A DNA stretch of 22,508 nt, taken from the IMG/VR virus record IMGVR_UViG_3300025127_000313, positions 1 through 22,508 of that record. One strand, 5' to 3'. The translations under genes and the position numbers were made by a program. The notes under the pieces are model-generated. The model saw only the letters and a program-made list of their open reading frames with translations. It was not told the DNA's origin and did not search any database. Position 1 is the first letter of the stretch; each line of letters begins with the position of its first letter. Below are positions 1 to 7,674 of this stretch, piece after piece. Source of the stretch: a virus.

Positions 1-1049
1 CCCTCTAAATGCCATCCTTCTGGCTTCATCGCTGTAAAAGCAAACTGCAAACCCTCATCGTGAAACCAGTTGTCTTCGTCGTCTACATCGGGGCAAAAAG
101 CTAAAAAATTTCTTTTTTGCTGGTTGTAACTTCCTGTATAGTTTTCTCCGCATCTTAAATTTGTCCAAAGAACAGCGTACTTAACATCTACTTCATCTAC
201 AGAGGGGTTACTTGAAGTAGTAACGCAAGCTCCACAGGGTTCATAACTAATGCATGAAGTTCCCAGTGTAGGGTCAGGTACATTGCCCTCCGAATCCTCT
301 GCGTTGCACCAAGATGGACACTGGGAGTATTCTTCAGTGAGATTGTTATTATTTATTTGTACGCTTACATTGAAAGGGTATCCCCCAGACGGGTTGTGAG
401 TATTTGTACCCGAAAATTCCGTGGGGTTTTCGTCGCATCCGCTAGTTACAAAATCATAAAATTTAAACAAACCAACACTGCCCGATGCACCTGTATCTCC
501 ATCCCAACTTAAATCACCATCAATCTCATAATAAAAAACTTCATCTAGACTGTCTGTTTCGTATAGTTCTGACTTATCAAAGCAATAAAGATGCTCTCCC
601 GAAACACTAACACTTCCCGAAGTGCTTACTTGCATTTCCCCAGATAGGGGCGATAGTCTAATGCCATTTTCATCTCTATTAAAATTACAAGTAGCGGTTA
701 TTGTTTTTTGTAGGTTGGTGGCTGTAACACTCACCGATGATCCCCACCCTCTTTCGGGGGGGTTCGTAGTTACTGCGTCTGGTCCACTAACATCTCCCGC
801 GGTATATCCAGTCATTACTACTTGTCCATAATATCTTGATCCGTCGGATACACCACTTAAAATTTTTGGTTGACTTTCGCTCACGCAAATTAGAGTTGGA
901 GTTGGGCAAGGACAAATAGTCCTATAGTTAAATTCAATTGGTCCTGCCTCTTCGTTCATGCCCGCGTAATTATATCCCTTACAGCAATGTCCTATAAGAG
1001 CAATGCTTTCCGCGTCATTAATTTTTTCTCTAAATTCTGAGTCCGTCAT
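1..1049 (-). CDS. Cysteine-rich protein, C-terminus cut by left window edge
   Basis: The minus-strand frame is open from the ATG at 1049 to the window edge, giving 349 codons without a stop. It begins MTDSEFREKINDAESI. The visible part holds about 17 cysteines, often as close pairs (HCC near the start, ICPCP, SQCPSWC, CISYEPCGAC, FCPD), which suggests disulphides or metal binding. The remainder is rich in Gly, Ser, Thr and Asp and looks like beta-strand. No signal peptide or membrane segment is visible. The ATG directly follows the TAA of the upstream gene, so it is probably translationally coupled to the tail-type genes at 1050-6237. That placement suggests a tail tip, fibre or receptor-binding accessory protein; I do not recognise the family. 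The gene is real by length and coupling; the function is a guess from context. Confidence 0.8.
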   Translation of the reverse strand, partial: MTDSEFREKINDAESIALIGHCCKGYNYAGMNEEAGPIEFNYRTICPCPTPTLICVSESQPKILSGVSDGSRYYGQVVMTGYTAGDVSGPDAVTTNPPERGWGSSVSVTATNLQKTITATCNFNRDENGIRLSPLSGEMQVSTSGSVSVSGEHLYCFDKSELYETDSLDEVFYYEIDGDLSWDGDTGASGSVGLFKFYDFVTSGCDENPTEFSGTNTHNPSGGYPFNVSVQINNNNLTEEYSQCPSWCNAEDSEGNVPDPTLGTSCISYEPCGACVTTSSNPSVDEVDVKYAVLWTNLRCGENYTGSYNQQKRNFLAFCPDVDDEDNWFHDEGLQFAFTAMKPEGWHLE

Positions 1050-1475
1050 TTAATCGCTTGTTGATGATGTTGAAGTATTTCTGACCAAGATGGTTGCATC
1101 CATTTCTTCACCGTCGATACAAAGACTAACCCTAGCAGTTATCCACCCACCAGCTTCAACTCCAGATTCCGAGGGAATTGATTCAAACGAAGTATCAGCT
1201 GTTCTATCAATTCGATCAATAGAGTCGTCTCCTATTCTTGATCCAGAAAGACTTTTATTAGCATCCTCTTGCCTTTTTAATTCAGCAAGATTTTTCTTAT
1301 AGTTTTCTTTGATTTGTCTGCGAGTTTCAGTAGAATTTGTATTGTTTGCTCTATCTATTTTGTATTGTCGCTTGAGATCAAAGAATTTTTTTCTCGCTTC
1401 TCTTCTCTTGTTTCCAGCTTGAACTCTGGCTTTTGAGGCATCGTTTTTTTTATCTATTTCGCTTTGCTCTGGCAT
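1050..1475 (-). CDS. Small coiled-coil protein, probable tail accessory
   Basis: This encodes 141 residues. Residues 1-75 are highly charged and alanine-rich (MPEQSEIDKKNDASK, then many K/R/E) and look like a long basic helix or coiled coil. Residues 100-135 look like a small beta domain (GVEAGGWITARVSLCIDG). The ATG sits just after the stop of the 1586-residue repeat protein. The sequence GGAGGAGG ends 5 bases before the ATG and doubles as the C-terminal glycine codons of that upstream gene, so it is a strong ribosome binding site and implies coupled translation. The gene then runs directly into the Cys-rich gene at 1049. No known family is recognised. A role in tail assembly is inferred only from position. 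Confidence 0.8.
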   Translation of the reverse strand: MPEQSEIDKKNDASKARVQAGNKRREARKKFFDLKRQYKIDRANNTNSTETRRQIKENYKKNLAELKRQEDANKSLSGSRIGDDSIDRIDRTADTSFESIPSESGVEAGGWITARVSLCIDGEEMDATILVRNTSTSSTSD

Positions 1476-1476
1476 A

Positions 1477-4400
1477 TTAACCTCCTCCTATACTTCCGTA
1501 GCCACCATCACTGCCACCGCTACTACTTCCTATAGTGGTTGCCTCGGCTCTAGCTGGAATGGTAGCAACTATTTCTGTATGCTTATATATAATTTTACCA
1601 TCGCTTGATGGACTGGTAGAGGATGAACTAGAACCTTCTCCTCCCCCCTCACCAGAACTTTCTTCTCCAGAACTTTCAGATGAAGTTGTCGTAGCCTCAC
1701 TCAAAAACTCAGCCTCGACCTCAACTTTATAATCCAAAGTATACTCCTTGTCCTCTGGGTCTTCTGGTCCATCTTTTACTTGAATTAAATATTTTGTACC
1801 CCCCCAAAGTCTCCTGCCAGCAACCATATCCCAATTATTTCCTTCGTCATTTGTTCCAAGTGCAGTAGCGTAATACATGTTAACTTTGCTGTCGTCAATT
1901 CTGTATCCCCTAAATCCTTGGGACTCAGAGAAGGGTGTGTAATTCCAACCTATTCCGCTGGTTAACCCCATAGCCCATCTTTCTGGACACCATAGCCCCT
2001 CTTGCCCAGTATACTCTTCCATTTCGGGGGACTCTGTATAAAAAACTTTTTGGGTGGCTTTAATTAATTTTTCTACAGGGGGTTCTAAAACAAAATCCTT
2101 TGCAGTAAAGCTGTAGGTAGCATTGTCTCCAGATGGAAGTTCAACTGTATTAATAAATACAACTCCTGGATATGTAAAACTAACTAGCGTTTCCTTATCC
2201 GTTGATTTGTCTTTTCCTAAAATTGTTCCGCCATTTGTACTTTCTAAACTTACAACGGTTACTGTTTGAAACCCATCGTGATCCTCCGTTGTTTCTGAAA
2301 TAACTGGTCCAACAATAGTCTCATCATCCTCCCTTGCTTTTTGTCCAAAAAAGACGGTAGTTACCCTCACCATTCCATCACCAGCACTAACTCTTTCCTT
2401 GGATAAAATTCCAGTTTCAGTCTCAGTTTTTTCTAAAGAAAATAAACCACTTCCTTCAATTACATTAAAGCTAGTAAGAACTTTAGCATCAGCTGATTCT
2501 CCTCCAGTTCCTACTGTTAAACCACTGGGTTCTTCTGTTGAAATTTCGTATGTAGTTACTGACTCCAAGCCATTTTCCAGAGTTTCCTTCGTAGTATATG
2601 TTTTTAATTTAAACCTAAATGTTGTTGTTTCAATTCCGTCTAAATCGCTTTTAAATTCATCTATAAGTTCATGACCTTCGGTTACTTCTTCCAGCTTGCT
2701 TTCTACCTCGCTTTTAGTGAATGCAAAGGCTTGAACATCAATAATGTCTCCGCCTTCAATAAATTCCTGCCTAACATTAAGAATGCTCTTCCTTAAAAAT
2801 GTGTAAACAAAAGTTTCTTTTCCTAATTCTCCGCTTTTTTCCTTTCTAGCTACTACAAAATCCCCTTGGTGTTCTCCTGCGGCAGACGGAGAAATACTCT
2901 CCGCATCCTCCGTTTCGGGTTCTTCATCGCCAAATTTAGTAATTACTAAAGCCTCTTGAGCACCCACAAGGTCAATCCTAGAAGAAACTATTACATTTTC
3001 CTTTGCAAATGTAAACCTCTTCGTGGGGATACCGTCTACGTCGGACTCCTCTTCTCTTAGCAGTAAGTATTCACTCTTTTCATCCGCATCATCGTTGGGC
3101 TTAAATATTTCTTCTACTATAGTCCCCAAGGTGGATTCCTTGTCTTCAGTTTTCGACAGAACTGCTCCTTGCTGTAAAAAAGTATATCTAATTGTGGGGA
3201 TGCCCTCGAAGTCTGATTTTTCTCTGCGTGCTTCTATATGTCCATCGTCACCCGTTACCAAGTTAGTGCCAGAAACATCTTTTCCAGTTATGTCTTCTGA
3301 TTCTGCTGGTGGAAAAAAGACTTCGTTTATTACAGCGTTTTGACTTCCCACCTTATCCTCTGATACTGAAAGGATAGTATTTTTTTTGAGAAATGTATAT
3401 TTTATTGTAGGTATACCATCGAAGTTAGATTTTTCTCTGCGAGCCTCTTGGTATCCGTTTTCACCGTCTGACAATTCAACACCTGCAACATCCTGTCCCT
3501 TTATTCCTTCTTCATCTGTTGGCGGGAAAAACACTTCGTTAACTACAGCTAATTGACTACCTATTCTATCTTCGGTAACCAAGAGAGTAACATTCTTTTT
3601 CAAGAAGGTGTATTTAATGGTGGGTATACCATCAAAATTAGACTTCTCCCTACGAGCCTCTTGGTATCCAGTCTCATCAGTAGGTAGGGCAGTACCATCA
3701 ACGTCTTGTCCCGCTATATCTTCTGATTCCGCTGGCGGGAAAAACACTTCATTAATAACTGCCCTTTGACTTCCCACCCTGTCTTCGGATACCAGCAGAG
3801 TAGTGTTCTTTTTTAAGAAGGTGTATCTAATTGTGGGTATACCGTCAAAGTCCGATTTTTCTCTGCGGATTTCCGCGTAGCCATCGTCCCCGTCGGATAA
3901 AGCTGTACCATCAATATCTATTCCATTTATATTTTCGTCTGCCTCTTTTGGAAGAAAAACCTCATTGACGATTGTGTTTTGACTACCCAACTTGTCCTTG
4001 GATACAAATAATGTAGAATTCTTTTTGAGGAAAGTAATTCTAAATGTAGGTATACCATCAAAGTTAGATTTTTCTTCTCTTGCCTTCTGGTATCCTCCAT
4101 CGACTTCTTGAGTAAGATTATTTCCAGATATGTCTATTCCAAAAAACGCACTCTTGGGTTTAAATACCTCATTGATAACTGCCTTCTGGCTTCCTACTGA
4201 GTCCTCAGATACAAACAATACTGTATTTTTTTGCAAGAACGTAAGCCTAAATGTAGGTATGCCATTAAAGTTAGATTTTTCCCTACTAACTTCCTCATAT
4301 CCTTCGTCGTCAGTTCCTAGGTCTGCTCCCGATGCATCAATTCCATTAATTGACTCAGATGGTGGAGAAAAAATTTCGTTGATAATTCTCTTTTGACTAC

Positions 4401-6225
4401 CCAGCTTATCTTCGGATACTGAAAGAGTAGTATTCTTTTTAAGAAAAGTAATTCTTACCGTGGGTATTCCATTAAAATCTGATTTATCTTTTCTTGCTTC
4501 TGCATAGCCATCATCCCCAGTGTCTAAAGCCGCATCATCTTCGTCTACTCCAGCAAATCCATCCTTTGGGTCAAAAACTTCGTTAGTTATTGATAGCTGA
4601 CTCCCAACTTTATCAGAAGATACGGACAAGACGGAGTTCTTTTGTAGAAACGTGTAAACAAATGTTTTTAAACCCTCTTCACCTTCTTCTTCTTTCCTTG
4701 CAACCACATACCCATCTGCGTCAGAAGCACCAAAAAATTCTTCCGCCTCGCTGACTGTGGGGGCTTCTTCAAATTTTCTAATAACAACAGCTTGCTGAGA
4801 ACCAACGAGTTCTAAAGATTGAGAGATTATTGCTTTTTCTTTGACAAAAGTAAATCTTGTTGTGGATATGCCCTCTACATTGGACTCCTGCTGATCAATT
4901 AATTTATAACTATCTTTTTGGTCTGAATTATTATCTGGCTCAAATATTTCTTCTACTATAGTGCCAAGAGCTGAATCCTTATCTTCGGATTTAAAAAGTA
5001 TTGAGTTCTTTGCTAAAAATGTGTATGTAAATGTTTGTAATAACTCCTCTCCGCTTTCTTCCCTTTTAGCTACGCTATAATCGTGAGAGCCACCAGCAAA
5101 TGACTTCGCTTCGGCTACGTTTGGTTCTTCTTGGAACTTAGTAATAACTACCGCCCTCTGAGACCCCACTGCATCAAAGGATTGAGATATAATCGCTTTA
5201 TTTTTTGAAAACGTAAATCTAGTAGTTGGAACTCCGTCTACATTAGAGGATTCTTCTCTAAGTAAAGAAAAATTAGATAAAGTATTTCTTCCTGCCGCTG
5301 GCTTAAAAAATTCTTTGGATATTGTTTGCAGTGCGGATTCCTTGTCCTCAGTCTCGGACAACTGCACATCTTCTTCCAAAAATGTATAAGTAAAAATTTT
5401 TACTTGATCCTTGCCCTCTTCTTCTTTTTTAGCAACAAAGTAAGTTCCACTCCCTCCAAATGTTTGGGCTTCTGTAGTAGTGGGTGCTGTTTTAAACTTA
5501 CTAATAACGACGGATTGCTGAAAGCCGACAGCATCAAAGGATTGAGATATAATTGCATCGTCCTTATAAAACGTAACTCTTTGAGTCTTAATACCATCTA
5601 CGTCGGATTCCTCTCGCTTTACTTCAGTAAAGCCAGTCTTTGATGGGCTTGTTGCAGTGGGATGAAATATTTCTTCTATAGCGATTTCAAGCGAACCCAA
5701 CTTGTCTTCACTTGTAGAAAGGGTTACATTGGGTTTAAGAAAAGTGTACCTATTTGTTTTTATCCCCTTAAAATTGCTTTCTTCTTTTCTTGCAGGGACA
5801 TAATCCTCTGGGGTTTCGGGAGCAGTTCCAATGGTTTCTATTACCTTGGCTTTTTGAGAACCAACTTCTTCAATACTTTCAAATAGAGTTCCTTCCTCTA
5901 CATAAACTTGGGTTAACTCAGCGAATGCCGTGTTGTCTTCTACCTTAGAACTAGACAGTATTTCGCCACTTGATAGGGACGAACTACCCACTGTGCCCGT
6001 GTCAGAAGTTCCAGACTGTGCTCGAAAAACTTTTGTTATTCTTTTTAAACCGTTTTCTAAAACCTCAACGGTGGGATCGGTTATTTCTACAAAACTGCCA
6101 GTAAGAGTTTCGTAAGTTTTTACAAGAACTGGACTATCGGAGTTTGCTTGATCCGAAAAATTATCTACTTCAACGGATATTAGTCTACAGTCAGTGTAGC
6201 CCTGCCATTTCTTCTCCAGTTGCAT
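1477..6225 (-). CDS. Giant tandem-repeat tail-type protein
   Basis: About 1582 residues from ATG 6225, which has GGAG six bases upstream; a TTG at 6237 would add four residues. An N-terminal domain of about 140 residues (GYTDCRLISVEVDN, VKTYETLTGSFVEITDP) is followed by about 16 tandem repeats of roughly 57-71 residues at about residues 140-1150. Typical repeat landmarks are REKSNFDGIPT, YTFLKKN, SEDKVGSQ and INEVFFPP. A divergent beta-rich region follows, then a domain with a WCPERWAMGL motif near residue 1410. The C-terminus is Ser/Gly/Glu low-complexity and ends in GYGSIGGG. No enzyme motif was seen. Length, repeats, lack of a signal peptide and position late in the structural operon fit a tail fibre, tail-tip or other extended virion protein; this is inference. 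The 5' end overlaps a 65-codon ORF in another frame, so the true N-terminus is uncertain. Confidence 0.85.
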   Translation of the reverse strand: MQLEKKWQGYTDCRLISVEVDNFSDQANSDSPVLVKTYETLTGSFVEITDPTVEVLENGLKRITKVFRAQSGTSDTGTVGSSSLSSGEILSSSKVEDNTAFAELTQVYVEEGTLFESIEEVGSQKAKVIETIGTAPETPEDYVPARKEESNFKGIKTNRYTFLKPNVTLSTSEDKLGSLEIAIEEIFHPTATSPSKTGFTEVKREESDVDGIKTQRVTFYKDDAIISQSFDAVGFQQSVVISKFKTAPTTTEAQTFGGSGTYFVAKKEEEGKDQVKIFTYTFLEEDVQLSETEDKESALQTISKEFFKPAAGRNTLSNFSLLREESSNVDGVPTTRFTFSKNKAIISQSFDAVGSQRAVVITKFQEEPNVAEAKSFAGGSHDYSVAKREESGEELLQTFTYTFLAKNSILFKSEDKDSALGTIVEEIFEPDNNSDQKDSYKLIDQQESNVEGISTTRFTFVKEKAIISQSLELVGSQQAVVIRKFEEAPTVSEAEEFFGASDADGYVVARKEEEGEEGLKTFVYTFLQKNSVLSVSSDKVGSQLSITNEVFDPKDGFAGVDEDDAALDTGDDGYAEARKDKSDFNGIPTVRITFLKKNTTLSVSEDKLGSQKRIINEIFSPPSESINGIDASGADLGTDDEGYEEVSREKSNFNGIPTFRLTFLQKNTVLFVSEDSVGSQKAVINEVFKPKSAFFGIDISGNNLTQEVDGGYQKAREEKSNFDGIPTFRITFLKKNSTLFVSKDKLGSQNTIVNEVFLPKEADENINGIDIDGTALSDGDDGYAEIRREKSDFDGIPTIRYTFLKKNTTLLVSEDRVGSQRAVINEVFFPPAESEDIAGQDVDGTALPTDETGYQEARREKSNFDGIPTIKYTFLKKNVTLLVTEDRIGSQLAVVNEVFFPPTDEEGIKGQDVAGVELSDGENGYQEARREKSNFDGIPTIKYTFLKKNTILSVSEDKVGSQNAVINEVFFPPAESEDITGKDVSGTNLVTGDDGHIEARREKSDFEGIPTIRYTFLQQGAVLSKTEDKESTLGTIVEEIFKPNDDADEKSEYLLLREEESDVDGIPTKRFTFAKENVIVSSRIDLVGAQEALVITKFGDEEPETEDAESISPSAAGEHQGDFVVARKEKSGELGKETFVYTFLRKSILNVRQEFIEGGDIIDVQAFAFTKSEVESKLEEVTEGHELIDEFKSDLDGIETTTFRFKLKTYTTKETLENGLESVTTYEISTEEPSGLTVGTGGESADAKVLTSFNVIEGSGLFSLEKTETETGILSKERVSAGDGMVRVTTVFFGQKAREDDETIVGPVISETTEDHDGFQTVTVVSLESTNGGTILGKDKSTDKETLVSFTYPGVVFINTVELPSGDNATYSFTAKDFVLEPPVEKLIKATQKVFYTESPEMEEYTGQEGLWCPERWAMGLTSGIGWNYTPFSESQGFRGYRIDDSKVNMYYATALGTNDEGNNWDMVAGRRLWGGTKYLIQVKDGPEDPEDKEYTLDYKVEVEAEFLSEATTTSSESSGEESSGEGGGEGSSSSSTSPSSDGKIIYKHTEIVATIPARAEATTIGSSSGGSDGGYGSIGGG
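2770..5805 (-). repeat. Tandem repeat array within the giant protein gene
   Basis: About 16 in-frame units of roughly 170-215 bp make up most of the gene. Three sub-types are visible. One has (N/D)FxGIPTxRxTFLKKN and ends near NEVFFPP plus an acidic GxDVxGxxL linker. A second has (N/D)VDGIPTxRFTFxKxxAIISQS and VVIxKF. A third has EEGxxxxxTFTYTFL. The second and third types alternate in the N-terminal half of the array. The first type is then repeated about seven times in a row (about 3200-4540). The most alike copies lie near 3300-3900, consistent with recent expansion. Unit boundaries are read from the protein by eye. Confidence 0.85.
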
Positions 6226-6388
6226 CCAACGCTCCAAAGTCCCCCATGAGAGAACCCAAGTTTGAGTTGTCTACATCTTCTCTAGTAAACTTATGAAAAC
6301 GCCTAATTACCCTAATTCGATTATTAGGTAGCTTTACAATTTCTGGGATTTGACCCTTTTGATGTATATTGGTATTTCCTAAACTCAT
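6191..6388 (-). CDS. Short ORF, possible N-terminal part of the giant protein
   Basis: This encodes 65 residues (MSLGNTNIHQKGQIPEIVKL, then RIRVIRRFHKFTREDVDN) and ends at a TGA. Its ATG overlaps the stop of the 91-residue gene upstream by ATGA. Its last 35 bases overlap the giant repeat gene from ATG 6225 (47 bases from TTG 6237), which is in the +1 frame. The protein looks well formed until it stops abruptly just where the other frame becomes GYTDCRLISVEVDN. It may therefore be a separate small gene with coupled restart, the first part of a frameshifted product, or the result of an indel. No family is recognised. A role in the tail is inferred from position. Confidence 0.65.
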   Translation of the reverse strand: MSLGNTNIHQKGQIPEIVKLPNNRIRVIRRFHKFTREDVDNSNLGSLMGDFGALDATGEEMAGLH

Positions 6389-6660
6389 TTCTTTCTTCTG
6401 ACTGATTTAACCCTTTTGGGCTTTCCTGCGGGCTGTCCTAATTTTTTCTTTTGAGAAATCCTTGAACGCTTTTGTGCGGAGGTTAGCTCTCCAGCAGTGG
6501 CAGGGGTTTTCGAGCTTACACGCTTCGATGGTCTGCAATATGGCGTTCCTCGCTTTTCTCCCTTGCGTCTCCCACAGGGCTTCCCAGAGCGAACATCTAC
6601 CCACTTTTCCTTGAACCACCGCTTCAGAGCCATGCCCTTCGCTGTTTTTCTGACCGCCAT
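6385..6660 (-). CDS. Small basic Cys-containing phage protein
   Basis: This encodes 91 residues (MAVRKTAKGMALKRWFKEKW), strongly basic, with a core VDVRSGKPCGRRKGEKRG followed by PYCRPSKRVSSKTP. The N-terminal half resembles small proteins with an R(T/S)GKPCGR...YCRP(S/T)KRVS core that recur in marine phages and large DNA viruses (DUF5872-like; from memory, not searched). The two cysteines and the Arg/Lys clusters suggest nucleic-acid or metal binding, but the activity is unknown. The ATG follows the TAA of the 48-residue gene upstream directly, and the stop overlaps the next ATG. It belongs to a run of three tiny basic genes. The alternative frame at 6407-6724 is a shadow. Confidence 0.85.
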   Translation of the reverse strand: MAVRKTAKGMALKRWFKEKWVDVRSGKPCGRRKGEKRGTPYCRPSKRVSSKTPATAGELTSAQKRSRISQKKKLGQPAGKPKRVKSVRRKK

Positions 6661-6807
6661 TTATTTCTTGCGTTTTATGTTGGCTTTCTTGTTGCCCCAA
6701 TTTGAAGCCCCTACTTTCCTGCATTTAGCAATAGCTCCACTGGCATAGGCACTTGGGAATACCTTGTACCTAGCCTTTACTTTTTTATAACAAGCGTCCT
6801 TTGGCAT
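6661..6807 (-). CDS. 48-residue basic protein (YKVFPSAYASGA type)
   Basis: The ATG at 6807 opens a 48-residue frame beginning MPKDACYKKVKARYKVFPSA, continuing YASGAIAKCRKVG and ending KANIKRKK, then TAA. The KVKARYKV(F/W)PSAYASGA(I/L)xxCRK pattern is a recurrent short motif in phage and giant-virus proteins (from memory). It has two cysteines and is basic throughout. The start overlaps the stop of the 28-residue gene upstream (TAATG), and the stop abuts the next gene. This tight packing and the recognisable motif make it a real gene despite its size. Molecular function is unknown; a virion-associated or nucleic-acid-binding role is a guess. Confidence 0.8.
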   Translation of the reverse strand: MPKDACYKKVKARYKVFPSAYASGAIAKCRKVGASNWGNKKANIKRKK

Positions 6808-6893
6808 TACTTACACTTTCCCTTTTTCCCCATTTTTCCCTTCTTGGGTGGGCGACCTCTTGTAGTTCCGTATGTTCCTTTTCCTCTTGGCAT
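6807..6893 (-). CDS. 28-residue basic mini-protein (MPRGKGTYG type)
   Basis: The ATG at 6893 opens 28 codons reading MPRGKGTYGTTRGRPPKK and ending GKMGKKGKCK, then TAA that shares one base with the next ATG. The RGRPPKK segment resembles an AT-hook (core GRP), which binds the minor groove of AT-rich DNA in other proteins. Very short MPRGKGTYG-type peptides are seen in many tailed phages (from memory). Function is unknown. The overlap with the following gene and the intact motif support translation. Confidence 0.7.
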   Translation of the reverse strand: MPRGKGTYGTTRGRPPKKGKMGKKGKCK

Positions 6894-6914
6894 AATATAT
6901 CCTTTTGTTTGTTG

Positions 6915-7532
6915 TTATATATCGCTTCTAATCTTGAAGTAGCTGAATGCTACAAAAAATCCAATTATTAAAGCAATCCAAAGACCAGTATCTTTTACCT
7001 CTGGGATAGCTACTAGATCAGCACTGGTGATTTGTGCGGGTGCTGTGAGTCTTACACTCATAGTTCCCGTAGTATCCGACGCAAAAGATGTAAATACAGC
7101 GGCATAAGTGCTGTTCCCAGAAAGGGTTATTGTTGTGCTAAAGGGTTCTTCATACGTTTCAAACCCCTCAAAAGTATCAAGCTGTCCGCCTCCGAATCCT
7201 ATATTTGGACCATCGTTAAATATTAAAGGACGATCAATTATAAAATCCGCCTCTAAGTTATCATATATAAGCAAAGAGGTGTTTTGGGTTTGCCCAGTTA
7301 AATCACTTGAATAGTTTTCAAATGTGTATTGACCTCCAATAGAAGTAGTAAACACCATTGGGTTATAATGGGTTAACCCACCCGCTGGATTAAAATCGGA
7401 TACGCTGTATGTTTCGTCTATACCTATTTCTAGATCATAGATTACGCTATTGAGTTGAACTGCACCCCAAGCTATAGAGGCAACAAGTAATGGTGCTAGT
7501 AAAATTTTTATTTTTTGAAGATTGAAGTGCAT
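6915..7532 (-). CDS. Secreted protein with PEP-CTERM-like C-terminal sorting signal
   Basis: This encodes 205 residues. The N-terminus is a clear signal peptide: basic MHFNLQKIK, a hydrophobic stretch, then AWGA as a possible cleavage site near residue 24. The middle is beta-rich and rich in Thr, Ser, Gly and Asn, like exported PEP-CTERM substrates. The last 32 residues have IPE at 176-178, a hydrophobic helix at about 183-199 and a short basic tail (KIR), the three-part layout of PEP-CTERM signals processed by exosortase in the host envelope. The motif is close to, but not exactly, canonical (IPEV rather than PEP, few arginines). The gene follows a small membrane-protein gene that overlaps it by 25 bases. 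A role in altering the host surface or in lysis is speculative. The alternative is a simple C-terminally anchored membrane protein. Confidence 0.75.
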   Translation of the reverse strand: MHFNLQKIKILLAPLLVASIAWGAVQLNSVIYDLEIGIDETYSVSDFNPAGGLTHYNPMVFTTSIGGQYTFENYSSDLTGQTQNTSLLIYDNLEADFIIDRPLIFNDGPNIGFGGGQLDTFEGFETYEEPFSTTITLSGNSTYAAVFTSFASDTTGTMSVRLTAPAQITSADLVAIPEVKDTGLWIALIIGFFVAFSYFKIRSDI

Positions 7533-7672
7533 ATTGAAGCGAACTCTTTGAAGGCTCTGGATATAATATTGTTTTTAGGAAGAAACATAACTATAATAGA
7601 AAATACCCCTATGTATGCAAACAACATACCCAGTAGGTTTTCTTTATAATTATCTAAGATATATTGTATCAT
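7508..7672 (-). CDS. 54-residue single-pass membrane protein
   Basis: The ATG at 7672 opens 54 codons: MIQYILDNYKENLLG, then a hydrophobic segment at about residues 13-32 (LLGMLFAYIGVFSIIVMFLP), then a basic amphipathic tail ending SIFKK. It lies 3 bases after the stop of the 267-codon gene and its 3' end overlaps the start of the PEP-CTERM-like gene by 25 bases. Size and topology would suit a small holin, spanin-like or regulatory membrane peptide, but nothing identifies it. It is supported by its context, by filling the gap exactly and by sensible composition. Confidence 0.65.
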   Translation of the reverse strand: MIQYILDNYKENLLGMLFAYIGVFSIIVMFLPKNNIISRAFKEFASICTSIFKK

Positions 7673-7674
7673 AC

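Noticed and set aside
2770-5805. CRISPR array or transposon repeats
   Set aside because: Units are in-frame protein repeats of roughly 170-215 bp with graded divergence, with no short identical repeats separated by unique spacers and no transposase.
6407-6724. 105-codon minus-strand ORF over the basic mini-genes
   Set aside because: It is in another frame of two well-supported genes with recognisable motifs, so it is a shadow.
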